Shown: one piece after another, positions 33,039 through 41,195 of the stretch | Numbering within the stretch: the first letter of the stretch is position 1 | Layout of the letters: every line of letters begins with the position of its first letter | Assembly: GCF_003143855.1 (NCBI RefSeq) | Contig: NZ_QFRK01000016.1 | Coordinates: 10,789 to 65,565 of the forward strand | Source of the DNA: Streptomyces sp. NWU339 | GTDB taxonomy: Bacteria > Actinomycetota > Actinomycetes > Streptomycetales > Streptomycetaceae | Length of the DNA stretch: 54,777 nt | Direction of reading: 5' to 3' | Position numbers and translations under genes: made by a program | The notes under the pieces: model-generated | Databases searched by the model: none | What the model was told of the DNA's origin: nothing | Seen by the model: only the letters and a program-made list of their open reading frames with translations

Positions 33039-34367
33039 ATGACCACCGACACAGGCACCGCGCTCGAGCTGGACGACATCCAGGCCGCCGCCCTGATGCC
33101 CCGGCCCAACCCGTACGCGGGCGAGTATCTGGCCCTGCGCATCGGTGACCGGCATGAGGCGCAGGAACTACTGCGGCGGCTGATTCCACTCCTGGAGCCG
33201 GTGTCCTCGTTCGATCCGGGTCGGCCGGTCTCGCTCGGGGTGGGGCTCAGCTTCGCCGGGCTCGAGGCGATCGGCGTGCCGACGGAGTCGCTGGCCACCT
33301 TCCCCTCCGAGTTCCAGCAGGGCATGGCCGCCCGCGCGGCCGAGATCGGCGACGTCGGGGAGAACGCGCCGGAGAACTGGGAGGCGCCGCTGGGTTCGAA
33401 GGACGTCCACCTCGTGGTGGCCGCGCTGGCGCGGGACACCGCCCTCATGGAGAGCCTGGTCGTCCTGGCGCAGGACGCGGTCCGCGACCTGCGCGGCGTC
33501 TCGCCCGTCTGGCAGCTGGACGTGCACGTGCCGCCGGACGGGCGCGAGCAGTTCGGCTTCAAGGACAGCATCAGCGAGCCGGCCGTGGAGGGCACCAAGA
33601 TCCTCGGCAGCAACCCGCACGAGGCACCGCTGAAAGCGGGCGAGTTCGTCCTGGGCTACGAGGACGAAACCGGCGGCCTGTCCCCGGTGCCGCAGCCCGA
33701 GGTGCTGGGCCGCAACGGCACGTATGTGGCCTTCCGCAAGCTGCACCAACGCGTGGCGGCCTTCCGCCAATACCTGCGTGACAACGCCGCGGACGACGCC
33801 GAGGCCACGTGGCTCGCGGCCAAGTTCGTCGGCCGCTGGCCCAGTGGTGCGCCACTGGCCCTGGCCCCGGACAAGGACGACCCCGATCTGGGCGGCGATC
33901 CCACGCGCAACAACGCGTTCCTGTACGGTGACGACCCGCGGGGCCTGAAGTGCCCGGTCGGCGCGCACGCCCGGCGTATGAACGCGCGCGACTCGGTCAT
34001 CACCGGTCAGGTGCGCCTGCACCGCATGATCCGGCGCGGCACCAACTACGGCCCGTCGCTACCCCCCGGCGTGCTGGAGGACGACGGTGCCGAACGCGGC
34101 CTGATGTTCGCCTTCGTCGGCGCGCACCTGGCCCGGCAGTTCGAGTTCGTCCAGAAGCAGTGGGTGCACGACGGCAAGTTCATCGGCGCACCCGCCGAGC
34201 GGGATCCGCTGATCGGCGTGCAGGACGGCGGTGAGTTCACCGTCCCGAAGCGTCCGATCCGCCGCCGCCTCCGGGGGCTGCCCGACTTCGTCGTCAACCG
34301 GGGCGGAGAGTACTGCTTCCTGCCCGGCCTCCGGGCGTTGCGCTGGCACGCCGATCTCGACACCTGA
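33039..34367 (+). CDS. DyP-type heme peroxidase
   Basis: This 442-aa protein belongs to the long (class C/D-like) dye-decolorizing peroxidase group. The proximal heme histidine lies in CPVGAHARRMNARD and the distal arginine in MIRRGTNYGPSL. The catalytic Asp motif, normally GxxDG, reads GFKDSISEP, so the Asp is kept but Gly is Ser. There is no Tat signal or encapsulin-targeting tail at the C-terminus, so it is probably cytoplasmic. GGAGG lies upstream with good spacing. It lies between the 205-aa protein and DUF4331. Confidence 0.92.
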   Translation: MTTDTGTALELDDIQAAALMPRPNPYAGEYLALRIGDRHEAQELLRRLIPLLEPVSSFDPGRPVSLGVGLSFAGLEAIGVPTESLATFPSEFQQGMAARAAEIGDVGENAPENWEAPLGSKDVHLVVAALARDTALMESLVVLAQDAVRDLRGVSPVWQLDVHVPPDGREQFGFKDSISEPAVEGTKILGSNPHEAPLKAGEFVLGYEDETGGLSPVPQPEVLGRNGTYVAFRKLHQRVAAFRQYLRDNAADDAEATWLAAKFVGRWPSGAPLALAPDKDDPDLGGDPTRNNAFLYGDDPRGLKCPVGAHARRMNARDSVITGQVRLHRMIRRGTNYGPSLPPGVLEDDGAERGLMFAFVGAHLARQFEFVQKQWVHDGKFIGAPAERDPLIGVQDGGEFTVPKRPIRRRLRGLPDFVVNRGGEYCFLPGLRALRWHADLDT

Positions 34368-34383
34368 GATCAGGAGGTTTGTC

Positions 34384-35568
34384 ATGGCAGACCACTTCTC
34401 CGGCCCGCGGGCCATCTCCGATCCCGCGTCCGACATCACCGACGTGTATGCCTTCCCCAGCCCGGAGCGGCCCGGCCGACTAGTGCTCGTCCTGGACGTG
34501 TTCCCGGCCGCTGCCCCCACCTCGCTGTTCTCCGACGCGCTCAGCTACCGCTTTCGTCTCCGGCCGGTGACGGCCACGACGATCGGCGGCACACCGGCGT
34601 TCGCGGTGGACGCCGACGAATACATCTTCGACTTCAGCTTCTCCGCTCCGGTCCCCGCCGACGGCCCCGACACCATGCTGCAGGCCGGCACGTGCACCAC
34701 GTCCAGCGGGGTGCAGATCTCCTTCGAAGTCGGCAGGGAGAAGCCGACCGAGACGCCCGGTCTGCGGATCTTCGCCGGGGCGCGGATGGATCCGTTCTTC
34801 ATCGACCTGACAGCCGTACAGGCCACCGAAGCGCTGGAGCAGCTGGCATTCGGACGTGAGGGCACCAACGCCCTGGACGGTATGAACGTGCTGAGCATCG
34901 TCCTCGAACTCGACATCGCCACGGTGCTCGGCGACGACACCGGCCCGCTGCTGGCCGTTGTCGGCGAGACCGTGACCTCGGGCGGACACCCGGTCCGGTT
35001 GGAGCGCATGGGCCGACCGGAGATCAAGAACGTCATCATCCAGGGGAAGAAGTTCGATCCGGTCAACCGCGATCTCGAGATCCGGGACCTGTACAACGCG
35101 GAGGACGCCTTCAACCTGAGCCGTGACTACGTCGGTGCCTACCAAGCCCGGCTGAACGCCAACCTGGCCTTCTTCGACCGTCTTGAGGGCAAGGCCGACT
35201 GGCCGTTGGACGATCAGGGTGTCCACCCTTTGACCGAGTTGCTGCTGGCGGACTTCCTCGTCGTCGACACATCGAAACCGTTCTGCGACGGCAGCTACCT
35301 CGAGATCGAGCGCGCCGTGCTGGCCGGCCGCCCGCACACGACCTGCGGCGGCCGGTCGCCCGACGACGACATCGTGGACACCCTCTACACGCTCCTGGTC
35401 GGTGGCTTGGAAGGACAGCGGATCAGCGACGGCGTCGATCGGCCGACCCGGCCGGCCACCCGCAGCTTTCCGTACCTCGTCCGCCCCAATCCCGACCCGC
35501 CGGACCGGATGACCGTACTCGCCGCGCTGTCGGCGCCACCGGAGGAGGCAGCATCATCACCGGGCTGA
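34384..35568 (+). CDS. DUF4331 family protein
   Basis: The 394-aa protein begins MADHFSGPRAISDPASDITD, followed by VYAFPSPERPGRLVLVLDV, the DUF4331 opening. The domain is beta-rich, with no signal peptide. AGGAGG sits 7 bases before the ATG, and the preceding gene stops 17 bases upstream. The family is of unknown function and often paired with TPR genes. C-terminal residues SFPYLVRPNPDPP are conserved-looking. Confidence 0.88.
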   Translation: MADHFSGPRAISDPASDITDVYAFPSPERPGRLVLVLDVFPAAAPTSLFSDALSYRFRLRPVTATTIGGTPAFAVDADEYIFDFSFSAPVPADGPDTMLQAGTCTTSSGVQISFEVGREKPTETPGLRIFAGARMDPFFIDLTAVQATEALEQLAFGREGTNALDGMNVLSIVLELDIATVLGDDTGPLLAVVGETVTSGGHPVRLERMGRPEIKNVIIQGKKFDPVNRDLEIRDLYNAEDAFNLSRDYVGAYQARLNANLAFFDRLEGKADWPLDDQGVHPLTELLLADFLVVDTSKPFCDGSYLEIERAVLAGRPHTTCGGRSPDDDIVDTLYTLLVGGLEGQRISDGVDRPTRPATRSFPYLVRPNPDPPDRMTVLAALSAPPEEAASSPG

Positions 35569-35612
35569 CCGAGGAAGACCACCGCCTGACCACCACGAGC
35601 GGGGTCATCGCC

Positions 35613-36626
35613 GTGGCGAACCTGCAGGCCCAGACCGACAGCCTGATGGCGCGGCCCCACGGGGCACGACCAGGACAGGCGTCAGCGACACCTCCCGCGG
35701 TGGCCGAACAGGCCCTCCTGGTCGACCTGCTCATCCTGCGCGGGCAGGTGCTGGGCCGTATCGCAGACTACGAACGCGCCGCGGAGCTGGCCGAGGGGTT
35801 GGTGCGCGACGCGCCCGACGCCGGCACGGCCTGGCTGGCCCGGGCCAGGACGCGAGCCACCTTCCACGGCTTCGCCGAGGCACTGGCCGACCTCGACGCC
35901 GCGGGGCGACGCGGTTCGGACGGGGCCACCCTGGACGCGGAGCGGGCGGCGATCCTTCAGGCGGTCGCGTGCTACGACGAGGCTCTTGTGCTGCGTCGGA
36001 GCGCAGCACAACGCCGGCCTGACTTCACGACGTTGGGTGCACTGGCCGTGCTCCGGGCCGAGCGCGGGAACGTCGCCCAGGCTGAGCGCCTGTTCACCCG
36101 GGCGAGGCGCCGCTACCGGGGCGTCTCGCCGTTCCCCGTCGCCGAGATCGACTTCCGGCGCGGACTGATGTGGCGCGGCGAGCGGGATCTTCCCGCCGCC
36201 CGTGCCTGGTTCGACGCCGCCGTGGACCGGGTGCCGGCCTACGCTCCGGCGCTGGGTCACCGCGCCGAGGCCGATGCGGCCCTGGGCGCCCGTGACACGG
36301 CCATCGACAGCCTGCGCCCCCTGGCGCTGTCCAGCGACGATCCTGAGTACGCGGCCAGGCTTGCCGACGTCCTCAGCGACGCCGGCCACTCCCACGAGGC
36401 CGAGCAATGGCGTATCAGCGCGGCGGCCCGCTACGACGAGCTGGTACTGCGCCATCCGGAGGCCTTCGTCGATCACGCCGCCGACTTCTGGCTCACCGTG
36501 GGTGGCGGCCGGCCGAAGGGGCGCCAGCTGGTCCTGCGGAATCACGCGAGCCGGGCAACCCGCGCACTGGCCCTGCCACACCACGTCATTCCGACCGGAT
36601 CATGGCTCGCCGACCCCGACACGTAG
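35613..36626 (+). CDS. TPR-repeat protein of the DyP/DUF4331 cluster
   Basis: This protein of at least 337 aa has tetratricopeptide-like helical repeats over most of its length (RGQVLGRIADYERAAELAEG, FAEALADLDAAGRRG, ALAVLRAERGNVAQAERLF, GHRAEADAALGARDTAID). The first standard start is GTG 35613, but coding-like sequence continues upstream in frame to 35553. An ATC ATC pair there follows GGAGGAGG (35541-35548) at ideal spacing and overlaps the DUF4331 stop, so the true start may be the rare ATC, or an ATG may have been lost. It probably scaffolds an interaction with DUF4331. Confidence 0.75.
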   Translation: MANLQAQTDSLMARPHGARPGQASATPPAVAEQALLVDLLILRGQVLGRIADYERAAELAEGLVRDAPDAGTAWLARARTRATFHGFAEALADLDAAGRRGSDGATLDAERAAILQAVACYDEALVLRRSAAQRRPDFTTLGALAVLRAERGNVAQAERLFTRARRRYRGVSPFPVAEIDFRRGLMWRGERDLPAARAWFDAAVDRVPAYAPALGHRAEADAALGARDTAIDSLRPLALSSDDPEYAARLADVLSDAGHSHEAEQWRISAAARYDELVLRHPEAFVDHAADFWLTVGGGRPKGRQLVLRNHASRATRALALPHHVIPTGSWLADPDT

Positions 36627-36642
36627 GACTGGACATGCAGCC

Positions 36643-38070
36643 ATGGACGACAGCTACGACCTGGTGGTGATCGGCGCCGGCCCGGCCGGAGAGGTCGCGG
36701 CCGAACTCGCGACCGGCTTCGGGCGCAAGGTGCTCATCATCGAGCGGAACACGCCCGGCGGGGTGGTCACGACCACCGGCGGCGCGCCCACCAAGGCTTT
36801 GCGCGAAGCCGCGCTCTACCTGACCGGCTACCGCCAGGAGGAGGTCTACGGCGTCCGGGCGGCAGCGCCGCTGGAGACGGTGATGCCGACCCTCGGCGCC
36901 AGAATCGAGCATGTGCGCGACGTGCTGCAGGAAGCCGTCGCACACCGGCTCGCGGCACGTGGCATCGCCTACTTCCAGGGAAGTGCCCAACTCGACGCTG
37001 ACCGTACTGTCCACGTCACCTCGCCCGACGGACTGGCGCGCGAGGTCGTGGCGCACGCGGTTCTGATAGCGACGGGGTCACGTCCGATGCACTACCCGGG
37101 CATTCCCTTCGACGATCCGGACGTCTACGACTCCGACGCGATCTACTCCCTTCGCACCGTTCCGAAACACATCGTCATCGTCGGTGGCGGCCCCATCGGC
37201 GTCGAGTTCGCCACCGTGTTCACCGCGCTGGGTGTCCCCGCCACACTCATCAGCAATTCCGATCGCCTGCTGCCGAACATCGACGGCGAACTGGCCGGGC
37301 TGGTGGCCGACGAGTTCCGGCGGCGCGGAGTCCATCTGGTCTTGGGCGCCGGCGCAGACACGGTGAGCCGTATCGACGGTCGGCTGACTGTCAGGCTCTC
37401 GACCGGCACCGTCCAGACCGGGGCCGCCGTCTTGTTCGCCGCCGGCCGCGCCCCCAACACAGAAGGCCTCGGCCTCGAACCGGCTGGCGTGCACCTCGAC
37501 GCCCGCGGCCGGATCATCGTCGACCGCTACTACCGGACGACCGCTCCAGGGATCTACGCAGCCGGCGACGTGGTCGAACCAGGACTCGCCTCCAACGCCA
37601 TGCAGCAAGGACGCGCAGCAGCAGCCCACGCCTGCGGACTCGTCTTCGGCGTGGAGATCGACCAGACCACCAGCAGCGCCGTCTACGGCCTACCCGAAGT
37701 CGCCGGCGTCGGGGCGACCGAAGAACAGATCCAGGCCACCGGCATCCCCTACGCGGTGGGCCGCAGCGACCTGGCCGTTACCCCGCGCGGGGCGATCGCC
37801 GGACACGGCGGGCTGCTGAAACTGATCTTCCGCGCCGATAATCGCAAGCTGCTCGGCGTCCACTGCTTCGGCGACATCGCCTCCGAAGTGGTCGGCCTGG
37901 GCCACGTCGTCCTCCAGCTCGGAGGCAGGGTGGAATTGTTTCTCACACTCGCGCTCAATACCCCGACCTACAGCTACGCCTACCACGACGCGACTGTCGA
38001 CGGCCTGACCCGGCTGACCCAGCTGATGGGCGTAGCTGACAGCCAGGGCACCGGCGACACGGCACAGTGA
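36643..38070 (+). CDS. SthA/dihydrolipoamide-dehydrogenase-like flavoprotein without redox cysteines
   Basis: The 475-aa pyridine-nucleotide-disulphide oxidoreductase-fold protein has FAD site VIGAGPAGEVAAELA, NAD site IVGGGPIGVEFATVF, the second FAD motif PGIYAAGDVVEPG and a dimerisation domain. The redox CxxxxC is missing (GGVVTTTGGAPTKAL), and the C-terminal His-Glu pair of dehydrogenases is replaced (NTPTYSYAYHDATV). The closest logic is the soluble transhydrogenase SthA, which shares the TPT/S-Y-AY end. It starts 16 bases after the TPR gene and ends the five-gene run. An electron-supply role for the DyP is an inference. Confidence 0.85.
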   Translation: MDDSYDLVVIGAGPAGEVAAELATGFGRKVLIIERNTPGGVVTTTGGAPTKALREAALYLTGYRQEEVYGVRAAAPLETVMPTLGARIEHVRDVLQEAVAHRLAARGIAYFQGSAQLDADRTVHVTSPDGLAREVVAHAVLIATGSRPMHYPGIPFDDPDVYDSDAIYSLRTVPKHIVIVGGGPIGVEFATVFTALGVPATLISNSDRLLPNIDGELAGLVADEFRRRGVHLVLGAGADTVSRIDGRLTVRLSTGTVQTGAAVLFAAGRAPNTEGLGLEPAGVHLDARGRIIVDRYYRTTAPGIYAAGDVVEPGLASNAMQQGRAAAAHACGLVFGVEIDQTTSSAVYGLPEVAGVGATEEQIQATGIPYAVGRSDLAVTPRGAIAGHGGLLKLIFRADNRKLLGVHCFGDIASEVVGLGHVVLQLGGRVELFLTLALNTPTYSYAYHDATVDGLTRLTQLMGVADSQGTGDTAQ

Positions 38071-38304
38071 CGGCGGCCGGGAGATCAGGCGGCGAATGCG
38101 GCCGCCAGGCGCATGGGCGTGCCGTGCCCCCACCCTTTCTCGCCCGCCGTGGCCGACCGTGTCACCCGCGTCCTCCGGGTTCAGAAGTCCGACACCTGAG
38201 GTCCCCTCCGACGGCCTCATGGCGGGCGGCTCGTGCCGCCACCGTCCCGGTGGCAGACCGTCCGGGCCGACGCCGAAGAAGAAGCCGCCTGTCACGGCGG
38301 CCGT

Positions 38305-39648
38305 TCAGGCGGGGACCTGTTGCCCCGGGGGCATGAAGTCCCCGGCCGACCCGTGCCCCTGGATGAACCGTGGCAGGACGCGCGGACCGGTCGGCAACAG
38401 GTCGTGGACGATGCGTTCGGCGGGATGCCCGGCGTGGACGAGCCCGGCCGCCACCGAACGGACCATGTCCGGCGGTCCGGCGATCAGGGTGCGCCCCTCC
38501 GTGAGGGGGGTGCTCCGGGTCACCGCGTGGACCAGCCGGTCGTACCTGCCCCCGGTCGGCGCCCCGCCCGTCATCGGGATCACGGTCAGCCATGAGTGGC
38601 GTTGTTCGAGGCCCGTCGGATACCCGAGGTCGTGGAGGTCGGACAGCGAGTCGGCGCCCAGGAAGAGCTGTACACGGCGGCGCACACGATGTGCGGACGA
38701 CCGCCGCACGCTGCTGTCCAGCTCCTGCAGCAGTGCCTTCATCGCGGCCCAGCCGGTGTCCCAGACGACCAACCGCAAGGTGTCCAGGGGCTCCGCGTCG
38801 AGCGTCAGGCAGCCCTTCGGCGGCCCGAGCCGTACCTCGTCCCCGGGTGCGGTGTGGCGCACCAGCATCTCGCTGACCCCGCCGGGGCCACTGCGCCGGA
38901 CGTGCAACTCGAGCTCCCCGTCCGGGCCGGGCCCGTCGGCCAGGTAGTACGGACGCCAGGTGTGCGGCAGCCGGGCGGACTCCAGCGTAGTGTACTGGCC
39001 GGCCCGGTACCGGAACGTCTCGTGCGGCAGGAGGCGCAGCACCGCCAGGTCCGGCCCGTACAGCCGATGGGACGTCACCGTGGCGCGCCAGCACGGCGGT
39101 TCGTGCAGCGCGGCCTCCGCGCCCCGGACCATGGCGGTGACACCGAGCTGCAGCATCCGTGTCCAGGCCCGTTCGAGCTCGGGGCTCCAGTACTCGCCCG
39201 CGCGGCCCCGCAGCGCTTCGCGCAACGCGTCCTTGAACGCCGTGTACTGCGCCGGGCGCACGCCGAGTTTGCGGTGATCACGGCCGAGCTGGGTGAAGGT
39301 CCTGGTGATCTCCTCGGGGCGGTCCAGGTGTTCGATCAGATACCAGAACGCCCGTGCCAGATGAGCCTGTTGGAACGCCATCGTGTCGGGGAAGAGCGAC
39401 CGCAGTGAGGGATGCCGTGCGAACAGCGCCCGGTACAGGTCGTCGATCAGCTCGTCGAGCGGAGCCACCAGATCCAGGTCACGCATGATGATCTGCTGCT
39501 CCGCGGCCGCGTCGTACGCCTCTTCGGCCGGGGGCCTGCCGTCGCGGCCGGTGCCCGGGTCACTCCCGGGGGAGAGCAACTGCTGACGCAGCCGCATCGC
39601 GTCGTGCCGGGCGAGGAGTGTGTGGTACGTCCTGTCTTCCGCGCTCAT
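38305..39648 (-). CDS. Globin-FAD/NAD reductase fusion (flavohemoprotein-like)
   Basis: This 447-aa protein has an N-terminal globin (about 45-195, DLDLVAPLDELIDDLYRALF, proximal His in GRDHRKLGV) and a C-terminal FAD/NAD(P) reductase (HTWRPYYLADGP is the FAD RxYS-type motif). The expected nucleotide loop GxGxxP is replaced by VVWDTGWAAMKAL, so NAD(P)H binding may be altered. Flavohemoglobins detoxify NO or reduce oxygen; here the role is uncertain. ATG 39648 starts MSAEDRTYH; a longer basic leader up to 39744 is less likely. A 417-base upstream region contains palindromes and a DosR-like box. Confidence 0.85.
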   Translation of the reverse strand: MSAEDRTYHTLLARHDAMRLRQQLLSPGSDPGTGRDGRPPAEEAYDAAAEQQIIMRDLDLVAPLDELIDDLYRALFARHPSLRSLFPDTMAFQQAHLARAFWYLIEHLDRPEEITRTFTQLGRDHRKLGVRPAQYTAFKDALREALRGRAGEYWSPELERAWTRMLQLGVTAMVRGAEAALHEPPCWRATVTSHRLYGPDLAVLRLLPHETFRYRAGQYTTLESARLPHTWRPYYLADGPGPDGELELHVRRSGPGGVSEMLVRHTAPGDEVRLGPPKGCLTLDAEPLDTLRLVVWDTGWAAMKALLQELDSSVRRSSAHRVRRRVQLFLGADSLSDLHDLGYPTGLEQRHSWLTVIPMTGGAPTGGRYDRLVHAVTRSTPLTEGRTLIAGPPDMVRSVAAGLVHAGHPAERIVHDLLPTGPRVLPRFIQGHGSAGDFMPPGQQVPA

Positions 39649-40065
39649 GATCAGCGGGCCCTTCCTGTCTCGCGCCCGACGACGGGTGCCGGTACGGAGC
39701 CGGGTCCGGTCCAGCCTCGGGTGGCAACAGGAACGGGAACCCACCGGCCCGACCGGCGCGGTGCCTTCGCCGGAAGCAGGCGGAAAAGTCGGGACATGGC
39801 TGGGCTCCTTGAGCGACGTGTCGAGGGTGCGAGGACGGCTCGACGGCGAACGGGCGCCGAACCACCGGTTTCTGACGGGAGAAATCGCAGGTCAGTATGG
39901 CATCAGGGGCATATGCCCCAAGGTCCCTGGGTGGCAGGGACGTTGGGCCCTGGCAGAAGGGGAACAGGTGTGCACACCTGACCTGTACGCACACAGGCGG
40001 AGAGTCCCCGCCGTTCCAGCTCTCGACGACGTTCAGCCCTGCGTTGCGGGCGGAACCTCGGGGTC
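39649..40065. promoter_or_regulatory. Palindrome-rich upstream region of the globin gene
   Basis: Perfect palindromes are GGGGCATATGCCCC (39906-39919) and CAGGTGTGCACACCTG (39965-39980). GGGACGTTGGGCCC (39937-39950) matches the DosR/DevR pattern GGGACTWWAGTCCC in 10 of 14 fixed or W positions, and GTCCCT (39923-39928) forms an inverted repeat with AGGGAC (39936-39941). It lies about 260 to 330 bases before the globin start and downstream of the phosphotransferase. No gene is evident. Confidence 0.5.
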
Positions 40066-40965
40066 TCACCCGTCTCCCAGCACCGCCCGGATCACGTACC
40101 GGGCGTTGTGCGCCATCGCCGGGTTCGTCCTTCGGTAGTACGGCAGCGCGATCAGCGCCTGCGACAGCGTCCGCCCCCGGCCGCGGATCCAGGTCGCGTC
40201 GTCCACACCCAGTGCCTCGTGGAAGACCTCCCGGGCATCGGGCGGCAGCAGATTCCACGCCGGGAACAGATCGCAGGCCGGATCTCCCACCCCCATGCAC
40301 CCGAAGTCGATCACCGAGGCCAGCCTGCCGCCGTCGACCAGCAAGTTGCCCGGCATCAGATCGGCGTGCAGCCACACCGGCGGCCCGTCCCAGCCGGGGG
40401 CCCGCAGCGTGTCCTCCCACACGGCGGACGCGGCGTCGCAGTCGACGTCCTCCTGCGGGATCCCCCGCAGTTCCTCGATCGCCGCCCGGGTCTCCGCGTC
40501 GAGCGAGGCGACCGGCCCGCCGCGGTGAGCCCGTGGTGCCTCCGAGAGGCTGATGCTCCACATCGCCGCCACGAACTCGGCCAGATCCTTGGCCAGCAGC
40601 ACCGGCTCGCTCAGTGCCCCTGCTTCGGGAAGCTCCCCCGCCAGCCACCGGTACACCGACCACGGCCACGGATACCCCTCGGCGGGCTCCCCGGCCCCGA
40701 GTACCTCCGGGACGGCCGTGGGCAGCAGGGGCGCGAGGCGGGGCAGCCACTCCTGCTCCATCGCCACGTCCTTGGCTCCGCCCTGCACCAGCGGCAGCCG
40801 CACCACCATGCCGTCGCCCAGCCGGTACATGGCGTTGACCGTGCCGCCGGAGGGGTGGCGCTCCAGTGGCAGCTCGGCCCACTGCGGGAACTGCCCGACG
40901 ATCAGCCGCCGTACGAGGTCGTCGTCGATGGGATGTTGGCCGGGATGCATCTGCCCTGTGCGCAT
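40066..40965 (-). CDS. Aminoglycoside-phosphotransferase-family kinase
   Basis: The 299-aa APH-fold kinase carries the catalytic Brenner motif VWLHADLMPGNLLVDGG and the metal-binding VIDFGCMGVGDPACDLF near the C-terminus. GTVNAMYRLGDGMVVRLPL forms the N-lobe. The family includes antibiotic, choline and homoserine kinases, so resistance cannot be assumed. Start ATG 40965 (MRTGQMHPGQ) is chosen; ATG 40950 is an alternative, and neither has a strong ribosome site. It is divergent from the HelD-like gene. Confidence 0.85.
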   Translation of the reverse strand: MRTGQMHPGQHPIDDDLVRRLIVGQFPQWAELPLERHPSGGTVNAMYRLGDGMVVRLPLVQGGAKDVAMEQEWLPRLAPLLPTAVPEVLGAGEPAEGYPWPWSVYRWLAGELPEAGALSEPVLLAKDLAEFVAAMWSISLSEAPRAHRGGPVASLDAETRAAIEELRGIPQEDVDCDAASAVWEDTLRAPGWDGPPVWLHADLMPGNLLVDGGRLASVIDFGCMGVGDPACDLFPAWNLLPPDAREVFHEALGVDDATWIRGRGRTLSQALIALPYYRRTNPAMAHNARYVIRAVLGDG

Positions 40966-41195
40966 GGGGCGCCATCCGATCGCCGGACGCCGGTGAGCGT
41001 CAAACGCTTTTCCGGCTGATGAACACGGCCCGCGTCGCAGCCGACTGGTGAGCGCCTGGCGCACCGAGGTCGGGGGTTGGTCCCGGAAGTGGCCCCCTGA
41101 GCTTTTGCCATGGTCAGGGTTCTGGTAAGTGTTTCGGAGGGGTACGGGCGACATGCCCGTAGCGGCGCCCGCGGGCGCCCGCAGGGAGGACGCAC

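Noticed and set aside
39620..40138. 172-codon plus-strand frame across the globin upstream region
   Set aside because: It overlaps coding regions of neighbours at both ends and has no motif; palindromes fit a regulatory role better.
41000..41195. Rifamycin-associated element upstream of the HelD-like gene
   Set aside because: No match to the known inverted repeat was seen.
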